From Rhizophlyctis rosea (lineage: Eukaryota > Chytridiomycota > Chytridiomycetes > Rhizophlyctidales > Rhizophlyctidaceae), in NCBI GenBank assembly GCA_027596075.1, contig JADGJC010000557.1, forward strand, positions 1-17,583: DNA of 17,583 nucleotides. The letters are read 5' to 3'. Under the pieces are notes generated by a model. It was given only the letters and a program-made list of their open reading frames with translations. It did not search any database and was not told the origin of the DNA. Of the stretch, positions 10,801 through 17,583 are shown one piece after another. How positions within the stretch are numbered: position 1 is the stretch's first letter; the number at the start of each line of letters is the position of its first letter. Position numbers and translations under genes: made by a program.

Positions 10801-12601
10801 GAGTCAGATTTTGATGGATGGGGGCTGCCGGCGGTCCGTGGGCGCACGATTAGCCCTTTTGTAGGTGTAGTGGAGGAGATTTATCGGTTGAGGGATCAAG
10901 CGTTGGCGTTGCAGATGTTGCGTGTTCCGTGGTTTGAGAAATTAGTGTTTTGGAAGCAAGAGAAGTTTGGACGGTGGGTATATCTAATGCGGGTTGTGGC
11001 GCCGATGTTTTTGGTTTTCGCATTGCATTTCGTCACGAGTATCGTATTGACTAATGGAGGTGACGAGGACGGCGTTCCAAACTGGATGAAAGGTCTCGTG
11101 GGGGTCCAACTCGTAGTAACGGTGTATCTGCTCCTGTTGAAGATCCTCCCAATGATGAGGATTCCGAGTCTTTTCTTTAGAAATTTCTACAACTACCTGG
11201 ACGGGTTGGCGCTTGGGTTATCGGTGGCTATGTGTGGATTTGTATTCGCAGGGCAACAGCCTCCGCGTGCCTTTTTAGCATTTTCAACCCCTGTAATCTG
11301 GATGGATGCCGTCCTGATGTTCAGAACTCTCAATCGGGTTGGGAGGTTGGTGTTGTTGGTGACAGAAATGGTGAAAGGGGTTGCCGGGTTCCTGATGTTC
11401 ATGGTCGTCCTGATTTTCGGTAGGTATTTGGGATGTGTATCATGACAGTTGTTTCATATTAGCTTGATTTTATTCACACGACCTTCTCAACCACAGGATT
11501 CGCCTTCATTCCGTTCCTGCTGCGCCGCAACCTTGCCACAGAAGGAGCCGACGGCTCAGAAAGCGATCCCTCCTCCAACCCATTCAACGACTTCCAGCTC
11601 GTGCTCTTCGAAATGCTCAAATTCGCCACAAACGACTTTGACTCGCTATCATCTTCAGACCCCGCGTCGCGCACCGTGCAGGCTTTGTATACGATTATGG
11701 TTTCCATCCTTCTCCTGAACGTCCTGATTGCGCTGCTAAATGTGGTCGTCAACGGTGCTACCGAAAAGGTGAGACATCAGTGATACAAATCTTGGTTTAG
11801 GCTTTCGATATTGATAACCCCTACCATTCAACCTTTTTCCCTGTAACTGCGAAGGCCCGAATCATTTGGTTCTTTCAAATGGCCGCCCACCTTTGTGAAG
11901 TTGAAGTCAGCCTCTTGCTCCCCCGCGAACGCAGGCAGAGGGATTGGTTCCCACTTTACTTCACCTATACAATGACAGAGGCCGAACGCAGCACCTGGAA
12001 GGACTTTCAGGAGAAGAATCCCGTCAACGGGCCGTGGGTGGAAGATGATGGTAATGGCAAGGGTAAACCACCAAGTCAGGGGTCCGCAGTCGCAGGAGGT
12101 TCGGCTGTGCCCGCTGAAACAGCCCAGCAGCAAAATGCAGCTACGCCTGCTCCAAGGCCGGCTAGTAGGATTGTAGACTTAGAAGATGATCCACGTTATG
12201 ATGATGGGTGGGAAGATGTCGACGATAACGGTGAGATCGATGCGGGGCAAAATGTTCCGACCGGCACTGGAACAAACGATGGCAACGCCAACCTTCAACC
12301 CACTTCCGTGACGTCTCCAGTCACCACCGCGCCAACATCTGTCACTGAACCACCTGCTATTGTCGAAGACCTTGCACCGGACTCCACAAGCAGTCAACCA
12401 GCCCCCGCTACTTCGTCAGCTCCGCCTACGCCCACACCTACCAACGCGACACCAAGCACAACCCATCCCTGCGCCGTCTGCTCCAAACCTGGACGTTTGT
12501 GCGCTAACTGTCGCAAGGTAGCGTACTGTTCGGTGGAACATCAACGGGAAGACTGGAGGAAAGGGCATAAAGATGTCTGCAAGAAGGATGGGGGAGTATA
12601 A
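7826..12601 (+). CDS. TRP-like cation channel with beta-propeller N-terminus and C-terminal MYND zinc finger (6 exons)
   Basis: Exons are 7826-8267, 8312-8346, 8390-8573, 8669-11419, 11497-11768 and 11855-12601. Their 4431 nt give 1476 residues, and all junctions are in frame at GT..AG introns of 44, 43, 95, 77 and 86 nt. Residues 1 to about 800 are soluble, with recurring beta-propeller-like strands such as SDDGEYIFLE, SPDAEHMVYLEE and SPCGKTF. A hydrophobic stretch lies at about 856-875. Six transmembrane helices follow at about 991-1016, 1030-1050, 1061-1083, 1088-1108, 1113-1147 and 1198-1222, with a pore-helix-like segment (FQLVLFEMLKFATNDFD) between S5 and S6. S6 carries LLNVLIALLNVVV, the form typical of TRP channels. 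After S6 comes a TRP-like cytosolic segment (QMAAHLCEVEVSLLLP, then WFPLYFTYT). Residues about 1290-1430 are a disordered linker rich in Pro, Thr, Ala and Asp. Residues 1434-1470 form a MYND finger: CAVC, CANC, YCSVEHQ, then W..GH...C. By homology it should be a non-selective or Ca2+-permeable membrane channel, with the MYND finger as a cytosolic protein-binding module. The exon 2/3 junction is the least certain. Confidence 0.88.
8268..8311 (+). other. intron 1 of channel gene (44 nt)
   Basis: The intron starts GTATGT after AAGAGCG and ends GGGGTAG. Splicing gives codon GCT across the join and continues into a frame reading QSKFIIRWLDV. A second AG four bases downstream would lead to a stop soon after, so 8311 is preferred. 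Confidence 0.75.
8347..8389 (+). other. intron 2 of channel gene (43 nt)
   Basis: The intron is proposed from GTGCAAG to CTGATCAG. The upstream frame hits a TAA inside this stretch, and the downstream frame (SDDGEYIFLE) is clearly coding. Joining them in phase 0 gives WLDV followed by SDDGEYIFLE, a good propeller strand. The donor is weak, so a nearby GT could be used instead. Confidence 0.6.
8574..8668 (+). other. intron 3 of channel gene (95 nt)
   Basis: The intron starts GTGTGTTC after AAAG and ends in a pyrimidine-rich tract followed by GCACAG. The join restores a GGC codon and continues directly as PLYALLETRDFDSN in the frame of the large exon. Confidence 0.8.
11420..11496 (+). other. 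intron 4 of channel gene (77 nt), inside S5
   Basis: The intron starts GTAGGT and ends ACCACAG. The join gives LIFG continuing as FAFIPFLL, an unbroken hydrophobic S5 helix. Reading through instead would end the protein within seven codons and remove the pore. Confidence 0.9.
11769..11854 (+). other. intron 5 of channel gene (86 nt), after S6
   Basis: The intron starts GTGAGA after GAAAAG and ends TGCGAAG, after a pyrimidine-rich stretch and a CTGTAAC-like branch site. The join reads NGATEK then ARIIWFFQMAAHLCEVE, matching the usual post-S6 segment of fungal TRP-like channels. Read-through meets a TGA within a few codons. Confidence 0.85.
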
Positions 12602-12960
12602 TGGGACGCGCGCCTGTGGGTGCAGATAATCGACGATTATGCTTGCAGTTCACCAAGATTCAGAGATAGAATGCCGAAAAACAGCATTTGGAGGGCGCAA
12701 AGAAAGGAGCAACCTTGGAAGGCTTTGTGAAGGGTTTGTAGGTAGCTACTCCCAAATAGTCTTAATTCCGGAACAACTAGCAGCGAGACAAGCAAGAAGT
12801 ACTAGGAAGTTGCAGTATCAAAGTATTAGAAGTTCCAGTATTAAAAATGATCGTACAATGGTTTACGCGTCATCTCACATCGAGTCGTAACACCTACAAT
12901 GCTGCATGCCCCGTTTGAAGTTGATCAATAAGCTGCTACTTCAGCCATCTCAATGTGACT
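12602..12960. other. intergenic spacer between convergent genes
   Basis: This spacer holds the 3' ends of the channel gene (+) and the CBM1 exon (-). It is locally AT-rich, with an imperfect AAGTA(T/C)-type repetition at about 12795-12845 (AGAAGTACTAGGAAGTTGCAG followed by related TAAAAGTTCC-like units). No gene is seen. A poly(A) signal cannot be fixed from sequence alone. Confidence 0.5.
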
Positions 12961-13321
12961 TCAAGAAACTACGTAAAAGTCGTGTACGGAGGGCACTTTT
13001 AACTCGGCAACTCTCAGCACCGCAGCATACATGTACCAATACCGCTTCATGATGCTCAGCAAGCAACAGCGATCAATACTGCCCACATGCGGCCCCTCCT
13101 CCCACAAGCACTGTGAATAATACTGATTGGAGCCTGTGCACATCGATCCAGTCTGACAACATGTCGGTCCAGTATATGACTGACCTCCGCACTGCCCGTA
13201 CTTTGCCACACAGTTGGTTCCGCCGCCGTTAGTGCCGTTTGACGTGGTGGTCATGGTCTGTTGACCGTCCAAGGTGACGGTGACAGTTTCAGCTGGGGCG
13301 GTGACAGTGGTGGTCTTTAAG
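12961..13321 (-). CDS. terminal exon with Thr-rich stalk and CBM1 cellulose-binding module (partial)
   Basis: Reading leftward from 13321, the exon encodes a Thr/Val-rich stalk ([20 protein letters not shown]), a Gly/Asn/Thr linker and a CBM1 module at 13212-13105. The module is [10 protein letters not shown], then YTGPTCC, then [11 protein letters not shown], with the usual cysteines for two or three disulphides and the flat aromatic face (Tyr of YGQ and the YY pair). CBM1 binds crystalline cellulose or chitin and is normally a secreted C- or N-terminal module on plant-cell-wall enzymes. A further 50 or so residues follow before the TGA, longer than usual. The exon begins after CTAAC (branch-like) and AAATCGCAG. 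No in-frame ATG exists before the next upstream stop, so 5' exons are missing. Which upstream exon it belongs to is open. Confidence 0.8.
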
Positions 13322-13550
13322 CTGCGATTTCGAGATGTTAGACTCGTCTGTCAGCGGAGCAATCCGTGGGAGAGGATGGATCGGCGCACGGCTTTCCATT
13401 TCAAATTTGTTTGCTAATGCTAAAGTTACTAAGCACGAACCTCCACACTGCCTGCAGGTACATATCCTCAAGTGAATGGACCCAAACCCAGTCCGCTTCG
13501 TCAATCAAGAACCTCCGTTCCTCCGTCCATTTCAATGAAACTACTTCTCA

Positions 13551-13859
13551 CCCAATCCTCGTCTCAACCCCCCAACACCGCCACGCAAACCATGTAACAA
13601 CTCCGCTTCCCGCAAGCTGCATCAGTCCAGTTGCTACATATTTACTCCGACCAGCCAGCACACATGAGAGAAGATACAGCAGGCGATGAATAAACATCGT
13701 GGTCACGCCAAACGGAATATACCAATGCAAACGAGTGCTGCTACCAGATATGGACAACGTTGGCACAAGTGCGTTCCAGTGCGGAAATGTGCGGAGAATG
13801 TGGAGAGCCATCTCGAGTGATATAGAGCAGTAAAAGAGGAGGAAGGTGGCGTAGATTGT
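13551..13859 (-). CDS. candidate exon of a polytopic membrane protein
   Basis: The frame encodes two or three hydrophobic segments, near TIYATFLLFYCSIS, YIPFGVTTMFIHRLLYLLS and KYVATGLMQLAGSGVVTWFA. It is preceded by a strong intron: GTAAGT at 13974, TTCTAAAC as branch site, and ACATACAG ending at 13860. The open frame itself extends to 13970, so the acceptor is not certain. The frame ends exactly at a GTGAGA donor (13551), which supports a real exon rather than a chance ORF. I do not recognise the family. The exon could continue into 13289-13415 (a soluble tail) or into the CBM1 exon at 13321; both are phase-compatible. Confidence 0.45.
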
Positions 13860-14100
13860 CTGTATGTAATTCGAAAGATTGTGGGTTGATGTCCGCCAGG
13901 AAAGAATGTTTAGAAAGACTGACTCATATACATCATCCCAATTCCGGAAGTTGATAAACAGCCTGGACACTTACCCCGAAAACACGATCACCCGCCCAAA
14001 AATTGCTGTAAAACTCGCGAGACACCCATCACATTCACTCCAACATCTGCCGCAAACGCCAACGTGACTGATGTTGCGCGAGGTAAGCTTTGGAACGTAC

Positions 14101-14165
14101 GCGCCAGCGTGGGGCCGAGAAGAAGCGCCAGGAATATTGATTGAACATAATGGGTCACGCTGCTG
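14101..14165 (-). CDS. candidate short transmembrane exon
   Basis: Between a CATTACAG acceptor and a GTACGT donor this 65-nt exon reads SSVTHYVQSIFLALLLGPTL and ends in Ala, a hydrophobic helix. The YVQS...LLGPTL pattern resembles the YIxQ...LLxAPxL helix of the fungal RTA1-like 7TM family. I could not connect it in frame to 13551-13859 with a single obvious exon, because the short piece between them (13975-14010) works only in a conflicting phase. The RTA1 link is therefore only a suggestion. Confidence 0.3.
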
Positions 14166-15382
14166 CTGTAATGAGGGATTTTGGAAAGGTGGTGTGATAG
14201 ACTTGATGTTGGATTTTGATGGCGGTATATGGGGAAGAAGACTACAAATTCATGACAGATGTTTTGGTTAGATGTGCGGGTTGTTGAACAGTTCCAAGTC
14301 GATGCTCATCGTCTGGACCCCCACTGACAGCTACATTGACGTTATTCACAAACTTTTTCCTATACTCTCCCTGCACCCTTCTTTCACCAACTCCCCTGCA
14401 AGACTCTCCCTCCGCCTCGCGCGCCCACGCTGCTTGAACTCTCGTCCCTACCCCTTATCGAGGCGTCTTTCGTGCCCCTTCCACTCCTTTCAAGGGACGT
14501 ACAAGACGCCCTCGCCATATGTTTTCTTCGATACCTCCAAGCGTACCTTCCATACAACCGGCGATGCATAAACCTAGCACTATGCTCGCACTGATTCTTG
14601 TCGGGACGAGATTTGACAGTGGCATTTGAGAAACACAAAGTACGGAAATGGAAGTGGAAGGCCGCACGATGTTCTGGTTGGTTCTGAATGTTCTAATTCA
14701 AAACCTTAGAATGCCGCGGAGTTTGGCGTCAACAATGATGTTGTGCGTCCCGAAGAAAATAAACGCAATTCATTTGCCGATTGTGCTGATGAGGCCAATC
14801 AAGTCAAAAAGAGGAACGTTGGGAGTCCCGGAAATTATGGTGGTAGTGGGTGAGTAGTTCTGTCGTCTCGGATGACATGTGGCTGTGCCCCAAGTCCCAC
14901 CTCTGATCGAATACAATGTGGCATGAATCTGATTTGGTTGCATCAGCACGCATTCCATCCAGTTGTTGGCATCTTGTCATGTATATTTTAATGGATATTT
15001 GTGACCATTGAGCTTTTCACATTGTCTCCATCCCCTCTACATTCATGCTTGTAGCATTGTGGCCGAGCCCTTTCTCTTGCCGTGGCGTTGATGCTTGTGT
15101 GGGAGTTGGTAATTTATCAGGAGAGCGATCAGCAATGTTAGGGTCAGGGAAAAAATAAAAAGAAATGCAGTACTTCGCTTACATATACAGTTGTTGACCA
15201 CCGAAAGCTCGGCAAGCCGGATCATTTGGTGGGGATATGAGGGCGTCAAAAACATCAAAATGTCACTCGTCACAACTCGCGCAATCGCCAACATCGTGCT
15301 CAAGACTCTTCGAACTCCGCAAAAAGATCTTGAACAAGCGAGCTCGCAATGTCAAATCTGGATCATTTTGCATGTATCAATG
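14166..15382. other. unresolved stretch, possible upstream exons on the minus strand
   Basis: No complete gene can be built here. Minus-strand fragments that look protein-like are one ending in a GTAAGC donor at 15182 (frame with RVVTSDILMFLTPSYPHQ), one near 14778-14870 reading PNVPLFDLIGLISTIGK, and one near 14510-14570 reading IVLGLCIAGCMEGTLGG. They are hydrophobic and could be 5' exons of the same membrane-protein gene as 13551-13859. Splice joins are not determinable by eye. The plus-strand frames here show no domain. Confidence 0.3.
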
Positions 15383-15403
15383 AGGGGCTCCTTACTGTGA
15401 ATA
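15383..15403 (+). repeat. left terminal inverted repeat of MITE
   Basis: This 21-bp arm, AGGGGCTCCTTACTGTGAAT plus A, is matched exactly in reverse complement at 15822-15842. An exact 21-bp inverted match is far beyond chance in this window. Confidence 0.85.
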
Positions 15404-15821
15404 TTTTGTTTTATTACAATTTTTATTACCGATCTATTACTGCCAGATCTATTGCAATCCGACATGTTGGATGGCGGTACCAGAGATACACATCCTTGCA
15501 TGCATCCATGTTTGTTTATGTCATTTTCATCAAGTTGGGGGTATACCATTGGGCCAGGTGTCAAATCAGAGCAAAACGTGAACACTGTTCCCGTTTTCAT
15601 GAGCAGAATTGTCCGCAGGTGGAAGGAGGAGGGTGGCATAGGGTAATATATAAATGAATTTTCATTTGGATTGTTTGTTTGATGATCGGAGGTGTGGGGG
15701 TGCACCCCATGCAGGCTTCCAAATGCGGACGAAGTAGACGAGACGCGTTGGGTCCCGAATTGGCGGATTGGGCGATCTATAACGGGTATTACAACTATTA
15801 CTGCTATAGCCCTTCTATTAC

Positions 15822-15842
15822 TATTCACAGTAAGGAGCCCCT
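15822..15842 (-). repeat. right terminal inverted repeat of MITE
   Basis: This is the exact reverse complement of 15383-15403. On the plus strand it reads TATTCACAGTAAGGAGCCCC followed by T, and it is directly followed by TCGATG, the likely copy of the left flank TCAATG. Confidence 0.85.
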
Positions 15843-16905
15843 TCGATGCGCAGTCACTCATATCGCAGAAGGACTTGACAACATCAGTGCACAACGAGGG
15901 GACGACTAAATGTGCAACAGGCTTCAAGGAAGGGCCCCTTTTTTTGCCTTCGGCGTTGACGTCCGATGATCAGAGTCCATTAGTCCGTATCGAAACAGGA
16001 ACGAAGCGCACAAAAAGTCTTACTAGTCTCCAAACATCGCTGGACATTGGCAGCGCATGGACATTCGATTCAAGATTCCTTAAACACATAAGATAACAAG
16101 CCACAATTGTCACAGTAGCGTAGTTGGAATGAACAGAGAAATAACCTTTCCTCTTCGGCTCTTGATGAAAAGGGTGAAGACGAAAAAGAACAACGTTTTT
16201 TGAAAGGAACGTATCCCCTTGATAACAGCATGTTCATGCCTTGAGGGGCACCTTTTGCCGGCCAGAATGTTCCAGCAGATGAAAGCCTCGAACTCCCACG
16301 CTATCCCACTTTCAAGTCCATGCTCACCATTCGATCTAACGACAGCTCCAGTAGCTCCATAAGTATGCTTGTGCATCTACCACTACAGCTACCCTCCTGT
16401 CAATCCTCCGAAGAGTGCTAAACCCCCTCGCGGATGAGAACCGGCCAATTGCATAGATTCAACAAAAACCCTGGCATGTAAACACATCTCAAAAAAGAAA
16501 ACACATACAAAAGTCAAAATGACCATAACTCATACTCGTGATGACCATCTCTACCAAACGCTCTTCTCCATCATCCCAAATACCATGAAACAACTCCAAT
16601 ATGATGAGTAGAAAATAGTCAACCCATACAGAATCCGCACAAAAAGGAACATTGACCATCGAACAGTTGCGCTGCGAGACTTGGCACAGTGCCCCCAAAC
16701 AGAAAATGATTCCACTTTACTCTATGCTGACATCGTGTGCACGCCGCCAGTTGACGCCCATCACACGGAAATGCGAATCAAAATGGCCACCTGCGCTACA
16801 CCTAATCAACATTCCATACCAAAAATACATACAAAAACATCTATACAACCCCACAAAAACACACACACCACATACACCCTCCCCTTCCCCCCCACCCCCT
16901 CTCCC
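15843..16905. other. spacer between MITE and HBS1-like gene
   Basis: No gene is called. Frames of 60-90 codons occur on both strands; for example a minus-strand frame at 16110-16376 contains ESGIAWEFEAFICWNILAGK and a GTGAGC site, but no family is recognisable. The right part becomes A- and C-rich (CACA and CAAA runs from about 16790), which on the minus strand is the T/G-rich 3' UTR side of the HBS1-like gene. Confidence 0.45.
16877..16905 (-). promoter_or_regulatory. G-run cluster after the HBS1 stop codon (possible G-quadruplex in 3' UTR)
   Basis: On the minus (mRNA-sense) strand the bases right after the TGA form five runs of G: three, five, seven, four and three, separated by one to three A/T/G-interrupting bases. 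This fits the usual G-quadruplex pattern of four or more G-tracts with short loops. Whether it folds, or simply reflects low-complexity sequence, is unknown. Confidence 0.5.
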
Positions 16906-17583
16906 TCACGCACTCCCACCCCTCAAGAACTCCAACACCTCAACAACAACCCCCGCAGCAACACTCTCATTCCCCCTCCTCAACAAAACCCTCCCCAACT
17001 CCTTAAAATCCCCAAACCGCTCCACACAAATCGGTCTCTGTGTCCGAATCTCCACAACACACGTCTGACTCTTCGTCAACGCTCTCGGGTTTTTCTTTAC
17101 TACCTCACCGGTTTTCGAAAGCGTGTGGAGCATTTTCGTTATTGTGGCGGGTTCGGAGGAGGAGGAGTGGTGGAGGATTACCTGGAGTGTGGGGTAAGTG
17201 AGAAGGAGGAAACGGAGGAAGGGGGTGGGGGGAAATGTACCGGAACGCCGATAGTTAATGGAATCGTGATGTCGAATGTGACTATCTGCGCCCGGAAATG
17301 GGTCGTAACAGGTACCGGCGCCGTTGGGTCACAAAGTACATTCCCCACACTTCTCAAAAACGGTCATCAGCTGAAACCCAAACCCGCAAAAACATGACAA
17401 CAACACCCCATACCTCAACTGCATAATATCCAATCCCCCCAACCCAAGCGTAACACTATCCCCCGCCGCCGCCCACCCCCCCCCGCCCGGGCGCACACCC
17501 TGCACCAGGCCGACACTAGAGACCAGCCTACTATTCGCCGTAGCGTGGTCGCATAAGATGCACAAGGCCGACAATATAGACCA
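16906..17583 (-). CDS. HBS1: HBS1-like ribosome-rescue GTPase, C-terminal part (5' end beyond window)
   Basis: Three exons are seen on the minus strand: 17414 to at least 17499, 17241-17349 and 16906-17181, joined at introns 17350-17413 (GTATGG..GAGAAG) and 17182-17240 (GTACAT..CTCCAG). Both joins restore conserved text: DIMQL, S across the join, then VGNVLCDP; and TIGVP then VILHHSSSSEPATITK. The protein covers the end of EF1A-type domain II (AGDSVTLGLGGLDIMQL) and all of domain III: VTTHFRAQIVTFDITIPL, TGEVVKKNPRAL, RPICVERFGDFKELGR and AAGVVVEVL near the C-terminus. These match HBS1 rather than eEF1A or eRF3, for example FKELGR and the VTTHFRAQI stretch. HBS1 acts in the cytosol with Dom34/Pelota to split stalled ribosomes in no-go and non-stop decay. 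The GTPase domain lies outside the window. A Gly-rich stretch precedes WAAAGDSV and may be an insertion. The exon start near 17499 (GTGCAG acceptor) is uncertain. Confidence 0.88.
17182..17240 (-). other. last intron of HBS1-like gene (59 nt)
   Basis: On the minus strand it starts GTACATTTCC, has a long pyrimidine-rich interior and ends CACTCCAG. Removing it joins PLTIGVP to VILHHSSSSEPATITK. Read-through would give a proline/serine-rich tail that ends in a stop and does not fit the family. Confidence 0.85.
17350..17413 (-). other. intron of HBS1-like gene between domains II and III (64 nt)
   Basis: On the minus strand it starts GTATGG and ends GAGAAG, with a CTGAT branch-like site about 20 nt before the end. 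The splice forms an AGT serine codon and gives QLSVGNVLCDP, as expected for HBS1 and related factors. Confidence 0.8.
17501..17583 (+). repeat. 25-bp direct repeat pair at the window edge
   Basis: The segments 17501-17525 and 17559-17583 are direct repeats with three mismatches in 25 bp (both contain AGGCCGACA and end AGACCA), with a period of 58 bp. The period is not a multiple of three, so within a coding frame the copies would encode different peptides. They therefore more likely lie in an intron of the HBS1-like gene than in an exon. A longer array may continue outside the window. Confidence 0.6.

Larger units (their letters stand above)
15383..15842 (+). mobile_element. MITE-like non-autonomous DNA element (460 bp)
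   Basis: The element is bounded by perfect 21-bp terminal inverted repeats: 15383-15403 begins AGGGGCTCCTTACTGTGAAT and 15822-15842 is its exact reverse complement. The flanks read TCAATG (15377-15382) and TCGATG (15843-15848), a 6-bp direct repeat with one mismatch, consistent with a target-site duplication. The interior has no transposase-like frame. It is rich in ATCTATTACTG-like units near both ends and includes a 12-bp palindrome (GGGGTGCACCCC). These features fit a miniature inverted-repeat transposable element mobilised in trans. The superfamily cannot be assigned from the ends alone. Confidence 0.75.

Noticed and set aside
13551..15300. Firm assignment of the minus-strand membrane exons to the RTA1-like 7TM family
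   Set aside because: Only one short helix resembles the family. The other exons lack its typical motifs, and splice phases between the pieces conflict.
15697..15709. GGGGTGCACCCC palindrome as a regulatory site
   Set aside because: It lies inside the MITE and is a single short palindrome. No nearby gene would use it.
16681..17397. 238-codon plus-strand frame, proline- and threonine-rich at its start
   Set aside because: It runs antisense to the HBS1-like exons, whose conserved domain III is unmistakable on the minus strand. Its composition comes from the C-rich complement of those exons and the 3' UTR.
1..17583. tRNA, rRNA, CRISPR or telomere repeats
   Set aside because: I looked for tRNA T-loop (GTTCRANNC) with matching stems, regular spaced repeats and TTAGGG-type arrays. 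Only isolated chance matches were seen, for example GATTCGAAC near 6091 without a fitting cloverleaf.

Overview
The window looks like nuclear DNA of an early-diverging fungus, most likely a cellulose-degrading zoosporic (chytrid-type) species. The evidence is short spliceosomal introns (43-115 nt) with GT..AG ends, a fungal-type CBM1 cellulose-binding module, a fungal TRP-like channel with a long soluble N-terminus, and a eukaryotic HBS1 ribosome-rescue GTPase. The species assignment is inference. I see no bacterial, organellar or viral genes.

Layout. Positions 1-7800 hold no convincing gene: reading frames are short on both strands, and the stretch contains diverged repeats (34-186 with 2506-2636; 225-420 with 3070-3290 and, more weakly, 6987-7060) and an 18-bp exact inverted repeat that spans 460 bp (4858-5317). 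Positions 7826-12601 (+) carry the main gene, reconstructed here as six exons giving a 1476-residue protein: a beta-propeller-like N-terminal half, a six-helix ion-transport (TRP/VIC-type) domain, a proline/threonine-rich acidic linker and a C-terminal MYND zinc finger. The six exon lengths add to an exact multiple of three and every junction is in frame.

Positions 12961-15300 are coded on the minus strand, if they are coding at all. A terminal exon encodes a Thr-rich stalk plus a CBM1 module (12961-13321). Upstream of it lie hydrophobic exons (13551-13859, 14101-14165) of an unresolved polytopic membrane protein. One splice option joins the last membrane exon in frame to the CBM1 exon. Positions 15383-15842 form a 460-bp MITE-like element with perfect 21-bp terminal inverted repeats and a near-perfect 6-bp flanking duplication. 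Positions 16906-17583 (-) hold the 3' end of an HBS1-like gene, cut by the window edge, with a G-rich run directly after its stop codon.

The genes do not form a pathway: an ion channel, a cell-wall-binding or membrane protein and a translation quality-control factor are simple neighbours. The channel and CBM1 genes converge. The most interesting items are the channel-MYND fusion, the possible membrane-protein/CBM1 splice fusion, the MITE, and the eroded repeat field on the left.
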